Assembly: GCF_018138715.1 (NCBI RefSeq)
Contig: NZ_JAGSHX010000006.1
Span: 1,860,001-1,924,000 of the forward strand
Source: Streptomyces asiaticus
Lineage (GTDB): Bacteria; Actinomycetota; Actinomycetes; Streptomycetales; Streptomycetaceae
DNA length: 64,000 nt
Direction of reading: 5' to 3'
Each line of letters starts with the position of its first letter. Within the stretch, counting starts at the first letter, position 1. A program made the translations under genes and the position numbers. Below the pieces are notes generated by a model, which worked only from the letters and a program-made list of their open reading frames with translations, searched no databases and was not told the origin of the DNA. Below are positions 25,202-33,738 of this stretch, piece by piece.

Positions 25202-25449
25202 GCCTCGGCCTCCCCGAGGACGCTGACCTGGAGCGAGATCCGGGTGGCACCGGCCTCGAGGGAGCTGCGCAGCAGCCGGTCGACGGCCTCGAGCACGGCC
25301 TCCGTCCCGCCCTCCGCGGTGTTGCCGAAGGGGCCGACGTCCACGGCGTCCAGCGGGGCGGCCTGGACGGTCTCGCGGGCGGCCACGGCGTGCGGCGGCA
25401 CCTCGTCGAGGTCGAACGGTTCGGTGGTGAACTCAACCCTCAATCTCAC
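25198..25449 (-). CDS. Small MTH1187/YkoF-like (thiamine-binding-type fold) protein
   Basis: This 83-residue protein has the layout of the MTH1187 (DUF77) family: an opening strand VEFTTEPFDLDEVPPHAVAA, a central VDVGPFGNTAEGGTEAVLEA and a closing helix-strand EAGATRISLQVSVLG. Members bind small ligands such as thiamine derivatives. The match here is by pattern only, so function is open. It is the first gene of the leftward urate set and is translationally coupled to the HTH regulator, so it may supply the effector-sensing partner. That is speculation. Confidence 0.55.
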   Translation of the reverse strand: MRLRVEFTTEPFDLDEVPPHAVAARETVQAAPLDAVDVGPFGNTAEGGTEAVLEAVDRLLRSSLEAGATRISLQVSVLGEAEA

Positions 25450-25490
25450 GCCGCCAACCTACTGCGTCCCGCCCAGGGTCTGTCGTCAAA

Positions 25491-25548
25491 GGGGGCGCCC
25501 GGCCGCGAGCGGGGGGCACCTCCCGACAGGCCCTAACACGGCGCCCCC
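25491..25548. repeat. Inverted repeat in the 25450-25646 gap
   Basis: GGGGGCGCC (25491-25499) pairs with GGCGCCCCC (25540-25548) across 40 bases. It sits between divergently transcribed genes, so it is not an ordinary terminator; a leader hairpin or protein site is possible. Confidence 0.45.
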
Positions 25549-25646
25549 GCTACGGGGGACAGAACGCCCAAGTCCCTCCCCGCGGCGGCCCGCTTCGGGG
25601 AGCATGGACCGATACCGCATCCGCCTTACGCCCACGGAGCGCCCCG

Positions 25647-26348
25647 ATGACAGACAACGTGCCGGTGCGTTGTCCCGCGTGCCGTCGCGAGCAGTCGTTC
25701 ACGCCGCCCGCCTTCCCCTGCGTGTGCGGCGCCCCGGTCACCCTCCCCGTCCTCCGCGACGGCAGCCCGGAGGAGCTCTCCCACCGCACCTGGGAGAACC
25801 TCTGGGTGGCGGTGAACTGCCCGTCCTGCGGCCGCCAGGTCCACTGGCCGCAGCCGGAGCTCGGCTGCGACTGCGGCGCGGTGGTCCGCGTCCCCATCGC
25901 CGCCGCACCCCCGTCCGGACCGGGCGCCTCGGCCGGGCCCGGCGGTCCGGCGGTGCGGCGCCCGGCCTTCCGGCCGGTCACGATCCGTACCGCGCGGGAC
26001 GCGGTCACCGCCGCCGCGCAGTATCTGAAGTGGCTCGGCTTCCACAGCCTGCGGCCCTCGGAGGACCGGGCCGTCTCCGGGGTGGACCTCTACGGGACGG
26101 GCGTGGTCGCCCAGGTCGATCCGACCACCCGCCCCACCGGGCTGCGGGACATCGAGTGCCTGTGGCTGAACGGGCTCCACAAGTCGGCGACGAGCGTCTT
26201 CTTCTCGCTCGCGGGCTATGCGCGGGAGGCGCGGGCGCGCGCCGACGCGCTGCATCTGCCGCTGTTCATCATGGACCTCACCGGCACCCCGCAGCCCGTC
26301 AACGACCCGGCGGACGTGCTGATCCGGATGGGCCCGCCGGACGGCTGA
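25647..26348 (+). CDS. Zinc-ribbon protein with restriction-endonuclease-like C-terminal domain
   Basis: This 233-residue protein has an N-terminal cysteine-rich part with paired CPAC / CVCG and CPSC / CDCG motifs (about residues 9-80), typical of two zinc ribbons. It is followed by a Pro/Gly linker. The C-terminal domain (about 112-228) reads AAAQYLKWLGFHSLRPSEDR, then SGVDLYGTGVVAQVDP. The helix-D-x(n)-QVD pattern resembles the Mrr-like PD-(D/E)xK nuclease fold, but the last catalytic Lys is Asp here, so it may be inactive or a different fold. The start ATG follows GGAGCG. Function is unknown. It does not form an operon with its neighbours. Confidence 0.6.
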   Translation: MTDNVPVRCPACRREQSFTPPAFPCVCGAPVTLPVLRDGSPEELSHRTWENLWVAVNCPSCGRQVHWPQPELGCDCGAVVRVPIAAAPPSGPGASAGPGGPAVRRPAFRPVTIRTARDAVTAAAQYLKWLGFHSLRPSEDRAVSGVDLYGTGVVAQVDPTTRPTGLRDIECLWLNGLHKSATSVFFSLAGYAREARARADALHLPLFIMDLTGTPQPVNDPADVLIRMGPPDG

Positions 26349-26449
26349 CCCGGTCGGCCCTTGTGCTCATGACCGGGGAACGCTTCCTTTGAGGGACCGC
26401 CCTCCACCGTTCATCCGTCCCATCCGCTCGACCGGCCGGAGGCCGAACG

Positions 26450-27199
26450 ATGGCTGTTCCGTGGTACCCGAGGTCATGGGCCGCTCTCGCCGCCGCCCTG
26501 ACCCTCCTCCTGGTGACCGGATGCGGGGGCGACGATGTGCCCCCGCCCGCGGTGGAGAGCTCCTCGCCCGCGCCCGGGCCGCTCTCCGGCACGCCCGCAC
26601 CGGCGACCGGCAGCGCGGGCCCCGACGGTGGAGGGAGCGTAGAGGAGGACATCCAGGCGGCGGTCTCCGTCACCAACGCCTACTGGCAGACCCACTGGTC
26701 CCAGCTGTTCACCGGCGGCTACGGCCCGCCCCGGGTCGCGGGGGCCTACGACGGCGACACCCCCGGCACACCGGTGTGCGGCGGCGCGCCCCTCCCGGAC
26801 GACAACGCCGTGTACTGCCCGGACGGCGACTACATAGCGTGGGACATGGATCTGATGCGCTGGGGCCATGCGCGGGGCGACGCCTGGGTCTATCTGGTGA
26901 TCGCCCATGAGTGGGGCCACGCGGTCCAGAACCGGCTGGACGCGGGGCTGGTCGATCTGGCCCGTGAGCTCCAGGCCGACTGCCTGGCCGGGGCGGTCCT
27001 CTTCGGCGCCGCGCAGGACGGGACGCTCACCTTCGAGGACGGCGACACCGAGGAGCTGGCGGACGCCCTGACCGCGCTCGCCGACCGGACCCCGTGGACC
27101 GATGTCTCCGACCACGGCGACGCGTCCCAGCGGGTCTCCTACTTCAGCCGCGGCGCGCGATCCGGGGTGAAGGTCTGTCTGCCGAACGGCGTTCAGTGA
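26450..27199 (+). CDS. Lipoprotein zinc metallopeptidase
   Basis: This 249-residue exported lipoprotein has a type II signal with lipobox LVTGC (residues 21-25). A Ser/Pro/Gly-rich tether runs to about residue 65, then the peptidase domain. The zinc motif HEWGHAVQNRLDAGL (two His) with a downstream Glu in LQADCLAGAVL matches the neutral zinc metallopeptidase (YpfJ-type) family. Cysteines in PVCGG and VYCPDG may form a disulfide. The ATG follows GGAGG by seven bases. Substrate is unknown; the site of action is the outer face of the membrane. It is monocistronic, convergent with an acyl-CoA synthetase, and separated from it by a hairpin. Confidence 0.88.
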   Translation: MAVPWYPRSWAALAAALTLLLVTGCGGDDVPPPAVESSSPAPGPLSGTPAPATGSAGPDGGGSVEEDIQAAVSVTNAYWQTHWSQLFTGGYGPPRVAGAYDGDTPGTPVCGGAPLPDDNAVYCPDGDYIAWDMDLMRWGHARGDAWVYLVIAHEWGHAVQNRLDAGLVDLARELQADCLAGAVLFGAAQDGTLTFEDGDTEELADALTALADRTPWTDVSDHGDASQRVSYFSRGARSGVKVCLPNGVQ

Positions 27200-27234
27200 C
27201 GGGGACCGGCGAGAGGGCCGGGGCGCGGGGGTGT

Positions 27235-27261
27235 GGGCCCCTGCTGTGACTTCAGGGGCCC
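27235..27261. terminator. Bidirectional hairpin terminator
   Basis: GGGCCCCTG (27235-27243) and CAGGGGCCC (27253-27261) form a perfect 9-bp stem with a 9-base loop. It lies in the 70-bp gap between the convergent metallopeptidase and acyl-CoA synthetase genes. Confidence 0.75.
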
Positions 27262-27269
27262 GCAGCTCA

Positions 27270-28997
27270 TCAGCTGGGCGCGGCCTGGGGCTCGGCCCGC
27301 TCGGCAAGCGTTTCTTCCGATCTGGCCGGATCGGACTCGGTCCGGGTCTCGGGCAGCAGCTCCCGGGCGGCCGCCTCACGCAGCTCGACCTTGCGGACCT
27401 TGCCGCTGACCGTCATCGGGAAGGCGTCCATGAGCCGCAGATAGCGGGGGACCTTGTAGTGGGCGAGGCGGCCCCGGCAGAAGCGGGCGAGCTCGTCGCG
27501 GGTGAGGGTCCTGGCGCCCTCGCGCAGGATGACGCAGGCCAGGATCTCCTCCCCGTACTTCTCGTCCGGTACGCCGACGACCTGCACATCCGCGACCTTG
27601 GGGTGGGTGTGCAGAAACTCCTCGATCTCCCGCGGATAGACGTTCTCCCCACCGCGGACGATCATGTCCTTGATCCGGCCCACGATCTGGACGTAGCCCT
27701 CGCCGTCCATCACCGCGAGGTCGCCGGTGTGCATCCAGCGGGCCGAGTCGATCGCCTCGGCGGTCCGCTCGGGCTCCTGCCAGTAGCCGAGCATCACCGA
27801 GTAGCCGCGGGTGCACAGCTCGCCGCGGGTGCCGTGGGGCACGGTCGCCCCGGTCGCCGGGTCGACGATCTTGACCTCGACGTGCGGCAGCACCCGGCCG
27901 ACCGTCGAGGTACGGCGGATGAGGTCGTCATCGGGCCGGGTCTGGGTGGAGACCGGTGAGGTCTCGGTCATGCCGTAGCAGATGGAGACCTCCTGCATGT
28001 GCATCTCGTCGACCACCCGCCGCATCACCTCCACCGGGCAGGGCGATCCGGCCATGATCCCGGTGCGCAGCGAGCTGAGGTCGAAGGTGGCGAAGTCCGG
28101 CAGGGCCAGCTCGGCGATGAACATGGTGGGCACGCCGTACAGCGCGGTGCAGCGCTCCCGTTCGACGGCGGAGAGGGTGGCGACGGCGTCGAAGGTGGGG
28201 GCGGGGATGACCACGCAGGCGCCGTGGGTGGTGGCCGCGAGGTTGCCCATCACCATGCCGAAGCAGTGGTAGAAGGGCACCGGCACACAGATCCGGTCCT
28301 GGGCGGTGTAGCGGACCGTCTCCCCCACGAAGAAGCCGTTGTTGAGGATGCTGTGGTGGGAGAGGGTGGCGCCCTTGGGGAAGCCGGTGGTGCCGGAGGT
28401 GTACTGGATGTTGACCGCGTCGTCGCAGCCGATCCGGGCCTCGCGCTCGGCCAGCCGCCCGGGGGCGACATCTGCTCCCGCGCGCACCAGCATGTCCCAG
28501 GTCCGGTCGCCGATGTAGATGACATCGCGCAGCGCGGAGCAGGCCGAGCGCACCTGCTCGACCATCCGGCGGTAGTCGCTGGTCTTGTGCTCGGTGGAGG
28601 CGACCAGGACCGAGATGCCCGCCTGCTGGAGCACATACCGCAGCTCGTGTACGCGGTACGCGGGGTTGATATTGACCATGATGGCGCCGATGCGGGCGGT
28701 CGCGTACTGCAACAGCACCCATTCGGGGCAGTTGACGGCCCAGATGCCGACCCGGTCGCCCTTGGCGACCCCCTTGGCCATCAGCCCGAGCGCGACCTCC
28801 TCCACCGACCGGCCGAACTCGGCGTAGGTCCAGCGGCGGCCGGAGGGGATGTCGACGAGCGCGTCGCGCTCGCCGTACAGCTCGACGGCGCGGGCCAGAT
28901 TGGCGCCGATGGTGTCGCCGAGCAGCGGGAGGTCACCGACTCCACTGGCGTAGGAGAGCCCGGCTGGGCTTGGTGGGTCGGACGTCAGGTCGGTCAT
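27270..28997 (-). CDS. Acyl-CoA synthetase (AMP-binding, FadD-like)
   Basis: This 575-residue ATP-dependent ligase activates a carboxylic acid to its CoA thioester via an acyl-adenylate. Adenylation motifs are complete: A3 [18 protein letters not shown]5 [13 protein letters not shown]7 [14 protein letters not shown]8 [16 protein letters not shown] and the catalytic Lys in MTVSGKVRK. The fatty-acid-type linker region ([15 protein letters not shown]) points to medium or long chains. The ATG follows AAGGAG. Seventy-three bp upstream on the same strand is a second, different acyl-CoA synthetase gene, so the two may be cotranscribed. Exact chain specificity cannot be read from sequence. Confidence 0.92.
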   Translation of the reverse strand: MTDLTSDPPSPAGLSYASGVGDLPLLGDTIGANLARAVELYGERDALVDIPSGRRWTYAEFGRSVEEVALGLMAKGVAKGDRVGIWAVNCPEWVLLQYATARIGAIMVNINPAYRVHELRYVLQQAGISVLVASTEHKTSDYRRMVEQVRSACSALRDVIYIGDRTWDMLVRAGADVAPGRLAEREARIGCDDAVNIQYTSGTTGFPKGATLSHHSILNNGFFVGETVRYTAQDRICVPVPFYHCFGMVMGNLAATTHGACVVIPAPTFDAVATLSAVERERCTALYGVPTMFIAELALPDFATFDLSSLRTGIMAGSPCPVEVMRRVVDEMHMQEVSICYGMTETSPVSTQTRPDDDLIRRTSTVGRVLPHVEVKIVDPATGATVPHGTRGELCTRGYSVMLGYWQEPERTAEAIDSARWMHTGDLAVMDGEGYVQIVGRIKDMIVRGGENVYPREIEEFLHTHPKVADVQVVGVPDEKYGEEILACVILREGARTLTRDELARFCRGRLAHYKVPRYLRLMDAFPMTVSGKVRKVELREAAARELLPETRTESDPARSEETLAERAEPQAAPS

Positions 28998-29070
28998 GGC
29001 AGCTCCTTGGTGTCACGGTCACGGACGCCTTCACGTTCGTGAGGGTGGGTCATCATATGAGCGTCAGTCA

Positions 29071-30768
29071 TCAGATTTCCTCATGAAACTCGATACCGCC
29101 GCCCTGTGCCGTGCGTTCACGCAGCTCGATCCGGCGAATCTTCCCGGAAACCGTCTTGGGGAGGTCGGCGAACTCCAATCGGCGGATCCGCTTGTACGGC
29201 GCGAGCACCGCCCGCGAGTGCGCGAACAGCGCCTTTGCCGTGTCCGGGCCGGGCTCCCAGCCCTCCGCGAGGACGATGTACGCCTTCGGCACGGCGAGCC
29301 GCACCGGGTCGGGGGCCGGGACGACGGCGGCCTCGGCGACCGCCTCGTGCTCCAGCAGCGCGCTCTCCAGCTCGAACGGGGAGATCTTGTAGTCGGAGGC
29401 CTTGAAGACGTCGTCGGCACGGCCGATGTAGGTGATGTAGCCGTCGGCGTCGCGCGAACCGATGTCCCCGGTGCGGTAGTAGCCGCCCGCGGTGGCCTCG
29501 GCGGTGCGCTCCTCGTCACCCTCGTAGCCGGTCATCAGGCCGACCGGGCGGCCCTCCGGGCCGGTGAGGTCGAGGCAGATCTCGCCCTCCTCACCGGGCC
29601 GGCCGGTGACCGGATCGAGCAGGACGACCCGGAAGCCGGGGGTCGGCCGTCCCATGGAACCCGGCTTGAGCGGCTGCCCGGGAGTGTTGGCCACCTGGAC
29701 GGCCGTCTCGGTCTGGCCGAAGCCGTCCCGGATGGTCACCCCCCAGGCGCGCCGCACATGCTCGATGACCTCGGGGTTCAGCGGCTCGCCCGCGGCGACG
29801 GCCTCCCGGGGCGGGGTGCGCAGCTGGGTGAGATCGGCCTGGATGAGCATCCGCCAGACGGTGGGCGGGGCGCAGAAGGTGGTGATCCCGCAGCGGTCCA
29901 TCTCGGCCATCAGCCGGGTGGCGTCGAACCGGGTGTAGTTGTGGACGAAGACCGTGGCCTCGGCGTTCCAGGGGGCGAAGAGATTGGACCAGGCGTGCTT
30001 GGCCCATCCGGGGGAGGAGATGTTGAGGTGGACATCGCCCGGTTCGACCCCGATCCAGTACATCGTCGACAGATGTCCGATGGGGTACGAGATGTGGGTG
30101 TGCTCGACCAGCTTGGGGCGGGCGGTGGTGCCGGAGGTGAAGTACAGCATCAGGGGGTCGGTGGCGAGGGTCGGCCCGTCGGGGGTGAACGGCTCGTCAC
30201 CCCCGGTGCCGTCGGCCGTGATGGCGGCGGTCCCGGCGTCCTCGTAGGCGAGCCAGCCCTCGGCGGCGCCGCCGACCGCGATCCGGGTGTAGTCCCCGGC
30301 CACGTCCGCGAACTTGCCGGTGTCCCCGGTCCGCACGATCACATGCCGCGCCCGGCCGCGCTCGACGCGGTCGGCGAGGTCGAGCGGCCCGAGCAGCGGG
30401 GTGGCGGGGATGACCACGGCGCGCAGCTTCATCGCGGCCAGCGCGGTCTCCCACAGCTCGACCTGGTTGCCGAGCATGACCACGATGCGGTCACCGGCCC
30501 GCACGCCCCGCTCGCGCAGCCAGTTCGCGGCCCGGTCGGAGCGGCGGCGCAGCTCCTCGAAGGTCAGCCGGACCTCGCCGCCGTCCTCCTCGACGATGTG
30601 CAGGGCGGTACGGTCGCCGCTGCGCCCGGCGATCCCGTCGAACCAGTCCAGGGCCCAGTTGAACCGCTCCGGGCGGGGCCAGCGGAAACCCTCGTACGCC
30701 GCCGCGTAGTCCTCCCGGTGACCGAGCAGGAAGTCCCGTGCCGCGCGGAAGTCGTGGGCCGGATTCAT
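29071..30768 (-). CDS. Acyl-CoA synthetase, medium-chain (ACSM) type
   Basis: This 565-residue AMP-forming ligase is of a different subgroup from its neighbour. The opening RPERFNWALDWFDGIA is typical of the ACSM / acetoacetyl-like group. Core motifs are YFTSGTTARPKLVEHTH, RDGFGQTETAVQVA, YYRTGDIGSRDADGY, GRADDVFKASDYKISPFE and the catalytic Lys in KTVSGKIRR. It likely activates short to medium aliphatic or aromatic acids. The ATG has a GGAGGAA site. The TnpB insertion sequence lies immediately upstream and may separate the gene from its original promoter. Confidence 0.9.
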   Translation of the reverse strand: MNPAHDFRAARDFLLGHREDYAAAYEGFRWPRPERFNWALDWFDGIAGRSGDRTALHIVEEDGGEVRLTFEELRRRSDRAANWLRERGVRAGDRIVVMLGNQVELWETALAAMKLRAVVIPATPLLGPLDLADRVERGRARHVIVRTGDTGKFADVAGDYTRIAVGGAAEGWLAYEDAGTAAITADGTGGDEPFTPDGPTLATDPLMLYFTSGTTARPKLVEHTHISYPIGHLSTMYWIGVEPGDVHLNISSPGWAKHAWSNLFAPWNAEATVFVHNYTRFDATRLMAEMDRCGITTFCAPPTVWRMLIQADLTQLRTPPREAVAAGEPLNPEVIEHVRRAWGVTIRDGFGQTETAVQVANTPGQPLKPGSMGRPTPGFRVVLLDPVTGRPGEEGEICLDLTGPEGRPVGLMTGYEGDEERTAEATAGGYYRTGDIGSRDADGYITYIGRADDVFKASDYKISPFELESALLEHEAVAEAAVVPAPDPVRLAVPKAYIVLAEGWEPGPDTAKALFAHSRAVLAPYKRIRRLEFADLPKTVSGKIRRIELRERTAQGGGIEFHEEI

Positions 30769-30786
30769 CAGGTTCCTCCGTGGTCG

Positions 30787-32136
30787 CTCCGCCGTTCACG
30801 GCGGAGAGGAAATGGGCTCTTGCGGAGCAGGGTGAGGAGCGGGGTTTCGCCGCCGTGGCGGAACCCCGTGCCCTGACCCGCGGATGTGGCCTTCACTCGC
30901 AGGCCCGCTAGCTTGTGAGCATGGCCACGGCATGTGTGAAGCGGGCGTATCGGTACCGCTTCTATCCGACGGATGCGCAGGCAGCGGAGCTGTCGCGCAC
31001 GTTCGGGTGTGTCCGGAAGGTCTACAACCTGGCGCTCGCGGCCCGGACCGAGGCGTGGGCCCGGCAGGAGCGCGTCAACTACAACGCCACTTCGGCGATG
31101 CTGACGGCGTGGAAGAAGACCGAGGAACTGGCCTATCTCAACGAGGTCTCCTCGGTCCGGCTCCAGCAGACCCTGAGGCACCTCCAGACGGCGTTCACCC
31201 ACTTCTTCGCCAAGCGGGCCAAGTACCCGCGCTTCAAGTCGCTGAAGAAGTCCCGGATGTCCGCTGAGTACACCACCAGCGGCTTCCGCTTCCGTGACGG
31301 GAAGCTGACACTGGCGAAGATGGCGGAACCACTGGACATCGTGTGGTCCCGCCCCCTGCCTCAGGGAGTGGAGCCGTCCACGGTGACCGTGTCCCAGGAC
31401 GCGGCGGGCCGCTGGTTCGTCTCGATGCTGTGCGAGGACCCCGGCGTCCGGCACCTGGCCGCCACGAGTGCGGCGGTCGGTATCGACGTCGGCCTGGACC
31501 ACTTGCTGACCCTCTCCACCGGGGAGAAGATCGCCAATCCCCGGCACGAGCGCCGTGACCGTGCACGGCTCGCCCTGGCCCAGCGGCGCCTCGCGAAGAA
31601 GGCCAAGGGGTCCGCGAACCGGGCGAAGGCCCGGCGCGAGGTCGCCAGGATCCACGCCCGGATCACCGACCGCCGGCGTGACGTGCTGCACAAGCTGACC
31701 ACTCGTCTCGTGCGTGAGAACCAAACGCTCGTGATCGAGGACCTGACCGTGCGGAACATGGTCAAGAACCGGAGCCTGGCCCGCGCCATCAGCGATGCGG
31801 CATGGTCGGACTTCCGGAGCATGCTGGAGTACAAAGCCGCCTGGTACGGGCGGGAAGTGATCGCGGTCGACCGCTTCTTCCCCTCCTCCAGACTGTGCTC
31901 CGCCTGCGGCGCCCTCGCCGGGACGATGCCGCTGCACGTCCGCACCTGGACGTGCGGCTGCGGCGCCACCCACGACCGTGACGTGAACGCCGCGAAGAAC
32001 CTTCTGGCTGCCGGACGGGCAGTGTCGGCCTGTGGAGCCGGTGTAAGACCTCAACGGAGAACTCCGGGCGGGCAGTCGGCGACGAAGCAGGAAATCCACG
32101 GGGCGACCCGTGGAACCTCCCGCCTTTAGGCGGGAG
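30787..32136 (+). mobile_element. IS200/IS605-group (IS1341-type) element carrying only tnpB
   Basis: The element carries a single tnpB gene and no tnpA. Stem-loops mark both ends: CTCCGCCG-TTCA-CGGCGGAG at 30787-30806 and CTCCCGCC-TTTA-GGCGGGAG at 32117-32136. Both have a 4-base loop and 8-bp arms and a similar sequence. A second left-side hairpin (30840-30851 with 30857-30868, one G-U pair) follows the first. Exact borders cannot be set without an empty site. It sits between an acyl-CoA synthetase and corA. Without tnpA, movement would need a partner elsewhere. Confidence 0.65.
30921..32129 (+). CDS. tnpB: TnpB-family RNA-guided nuclease
   Basis: This 402-residue ancestor-type Cas12 nuclease starts at ATG 30921 (GTG 30915 possible). 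The N-terminus RAYRYRFYPTDAQAAELSRT and GCVRKVYNLAL form the wedge region. The RuvC catalytic residues are all present: Asp189 in VGIDVGLDHLLTL, Glu273 in LVIEDLTVRNMV, and Asp354 in HDRDVNAAKN. The zinc finger CSACG ... CGCG has a C-x-C second half. All features suggest an active nuclease guided by an omega RNA transcribed from the right end. TnpB helps retain the element by cutting vacated donor sites. Confidence 0.93.
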   Translation: MATACVKRAYRYRFYPTDAQAAELSRTFGCVRKVYNLALAARTEAWARQERVNYNATSAMLTAWKKTEELAYLNEVSSVRLQQTLRHLQTAFTHFFAKRAKYPRFKSLKKSRMSAEYTTSGFRFRDGKLTLAKMAEPLDIVWSRPLPQGVEPSTVTVSQDAAGRWFVSMLCEDPGVRHLAATSAAVGIDVGLDHLLTLSTGEKIANPRHERRDRARLALAQRRLAKKAKGSANRAKARREVARIHARITDRRRDVLHKLTTRLVRENQTLVIEDLTVRNMVKNRSLARAISDAAWSDFRSMLEYKAAWYGREVIAVDRFFPSSRLCSACGALAGTMPLHVRTWTCGCGATHDRDVNAAKNLLAAGRAVSACGAGVRPQRRTPGGQSATKQEIHGATRGTSRL

Positions 32137-32140
32137 AGCG
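32040..32140 (+). ncRNA. Putative 3' part of the omega RNA at the right end of the tnpB element
   Basis: The end of tnpB and the bases after it hold two perfect hairpins: CCACGGG-GCGA-CCCGTGG (32096-32113) and CTCCCGCC-TTTA-GGCGGGAG (32117-32136). In known IS605-type elements the guide RNA overlaps the tnpB 3' end and terminates at the right end, with the guide just outside. By that rule the guide would begin near 32137-32145. The RNA itself is inferred. Confidence 0.3.
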
Positions 32141-32394
32141 TCAATGCTGTCACTTGTCCTCAGTGCAGGGCAGGGGGTGGGCGCCAGTAGCGGCTTCCGC
32201 GACCCGGGAGGCGAAGGCCCCTCGGGACTGCGGGCCGGTGGGCCCCAGTGCGGCCTCTCTGGGTACCCCTTCCGAAAAACGCTTGGCCTGAAGCAACTAT
32301 CCCGTCAAGCAGTCCACCCAGAGCGCACCACGGTCATATGGGGCGATATCCTGCACTGAGGTCAGTGCTCGCGACAGGAAGGTGAGGATCCTCT

Positions 32395-33576
32395 ATGTCC
32401 GAGCGCCGCCGCACCCCGCGTCCCACGAAGCGCCACCCCTGGCGGCGCCCCGCCGGGGCGGGCCGGGCCGACGCCACACCCCGCCCCGCCCCGGGCCCGC
32501 CGCGCGGCGAGCCGCCGGCCGCGGCGGCCGACGGGGCCCCGCCCGAGGTCGACGAGCGCAGTGTGGTGGACGCCGCCGTGTACCGGGACGGCCGCCGGGT
32601 CGGCACCCCCGGCTCCCTCGCCGCCACCTACCGGCGGCTGCGCGAGGAGACGGGCGCCATGGCGTGGATCGGGTTGTTCCGGCCGAGCGAGGGAGAGCTG
32701 CTCTCGCTCGCCGAGGAGTTCGATCTGCACAAGCTGGCCATCGAGGACGCGATGGAGGCCCATCAGCGCCCCAAGCTGGAGCGCTACGGCGAGACGCTCT
32801 TCGTGGTGCTGCGCGCCGCCCGCTATCTCGACGCGCCCGAGGAGGTGGACTTCGGCGAGCTGCATGTCTTCGTGGGCCCCGACTTCGTCATCACCGTCCG
32901 GCACGGCGCGGCGCCGGACCTGTCGGCGGTGCGCGCCCGGATGGAGTCCACCCCCGAGCTGCTGGCGCTGGGCCCCGAGGCCGTGCTGTACGCGATCCTC
33001 GACGCGGTCGTGGACGGCTACGCACCCGTCGTGGCGGGGGTGCAGAACGACATCGACGAGATCGAGACCGAGGTCTTCCGCGGCGACCCCGAGGTCTCGC
33101 GGCGCATCTATGAGCTCTCCCGCGAGATGGTGGAGTTCCAGCGCGCCACCCGCCCCCTGGTCGGGATGTTGCACGGGCTGATGGCGGGCTTCGACAAGTA
33201 CGGCACCGACGAGGAGCTCCAGCGCTATCTGCGGGACGTCGCCGACCACGTCACCCACACCAGCGAGCGCGTGGACGGCTTCCGCTCCGCCCTCACCGAC
33301 ATCCTCGCGGTCAACGCCACGCTGGTGACCCAGCAGCAGAACGCCGAGATGCGGGCGCTGGCCGAGGCGGGCTTCGAGCAGAACGAGGAGGTCAAGAAGA
33401 TCTCCGCCTGGGCGGCCATCCTGTTCGCCCCCACGCTGGTCGGCACCATCTACGGGATGAACTTCACCCACATGCCCGAGCTGCACTGGGTGCTGGGGTA
33501 CCCCTTCGCGATCCTGCTGATGGCGGTGGTCTGCGTCAGCCTGTACCTCATCTTCAAGCGCCGCGACTGGCTCTGA
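32395..33576 (+). CDS. corA: CorA-type magnesium/cobalt transporter
   Basis: This 393-residue pentameric channel protein has an N-terminal low-complexity extension (residues 1-50, Arg/Pro-rich). It continues into the alpha/beta cytoplasmic funnel (AMAWIGLFRPSEGELLSLAE, KLAIEDAMEAHQRPKLERYG) and the long willow helix (QRYLRDVADHVTHTSERVDG). It ends in two transmembrane helices with the selectivity motif GMN in LVGTIYGMNFTHMPEL and the C-terminal RRDWL tail. It moves Mg2+ (or Co2+/Ni2+) down the membrane potential. The start ATG follows GGAAGGTGAGG-type sequence. It is monocistronic. Confidence 0.94.
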   Translation: MSERRRTPRPTKRHPWRRPAGAGRADATPRPAPGPPRGEPPAAAADGAPPEVDERSVVDAAVYRDGRRVGTPGSLAATYRRLREETGAMAWIGLFRPSEGELLSLAEEFDLHKLAIEDAMEAHQRPKLERYGETLFVVLRAARYLDAPEEVDFGELHVFVGPDFVITVRHGAAPDLSAVRARMESTPELLALGPEAVLYAILDAVVDGYAPVVAGVQNDIDEIETEVFRGDPEVSRRIYELSREMVEFQRATRPLVGMLHGLMAGFDKYGTDEELQRYLRDVADHVTHTSERVDGFRSALTDILAVNATLVTQQQNAEMRALAEAGFEQNEEVKKISAWAAILFAPTLVGTIYGMNFTHMPELHWVLGYPFAILLMAVVCVSLYLIFKRRDWL

Positions 33577-33738
33577 CGGCGTCGCACCTCTCCGGGTCAC
33601 ACATCTCCGGCTGGACCGGCGGTTCTAGGGAATCCCCCGACGAACCGCTGATTCAGCCGTTTTCCGTAGCCCGTCCATGCCGTTTGTGCTTCGATGCCGT
33701 GCGACACGGCACGGCGGGCGAGCAACGGGAGTGGGCGT

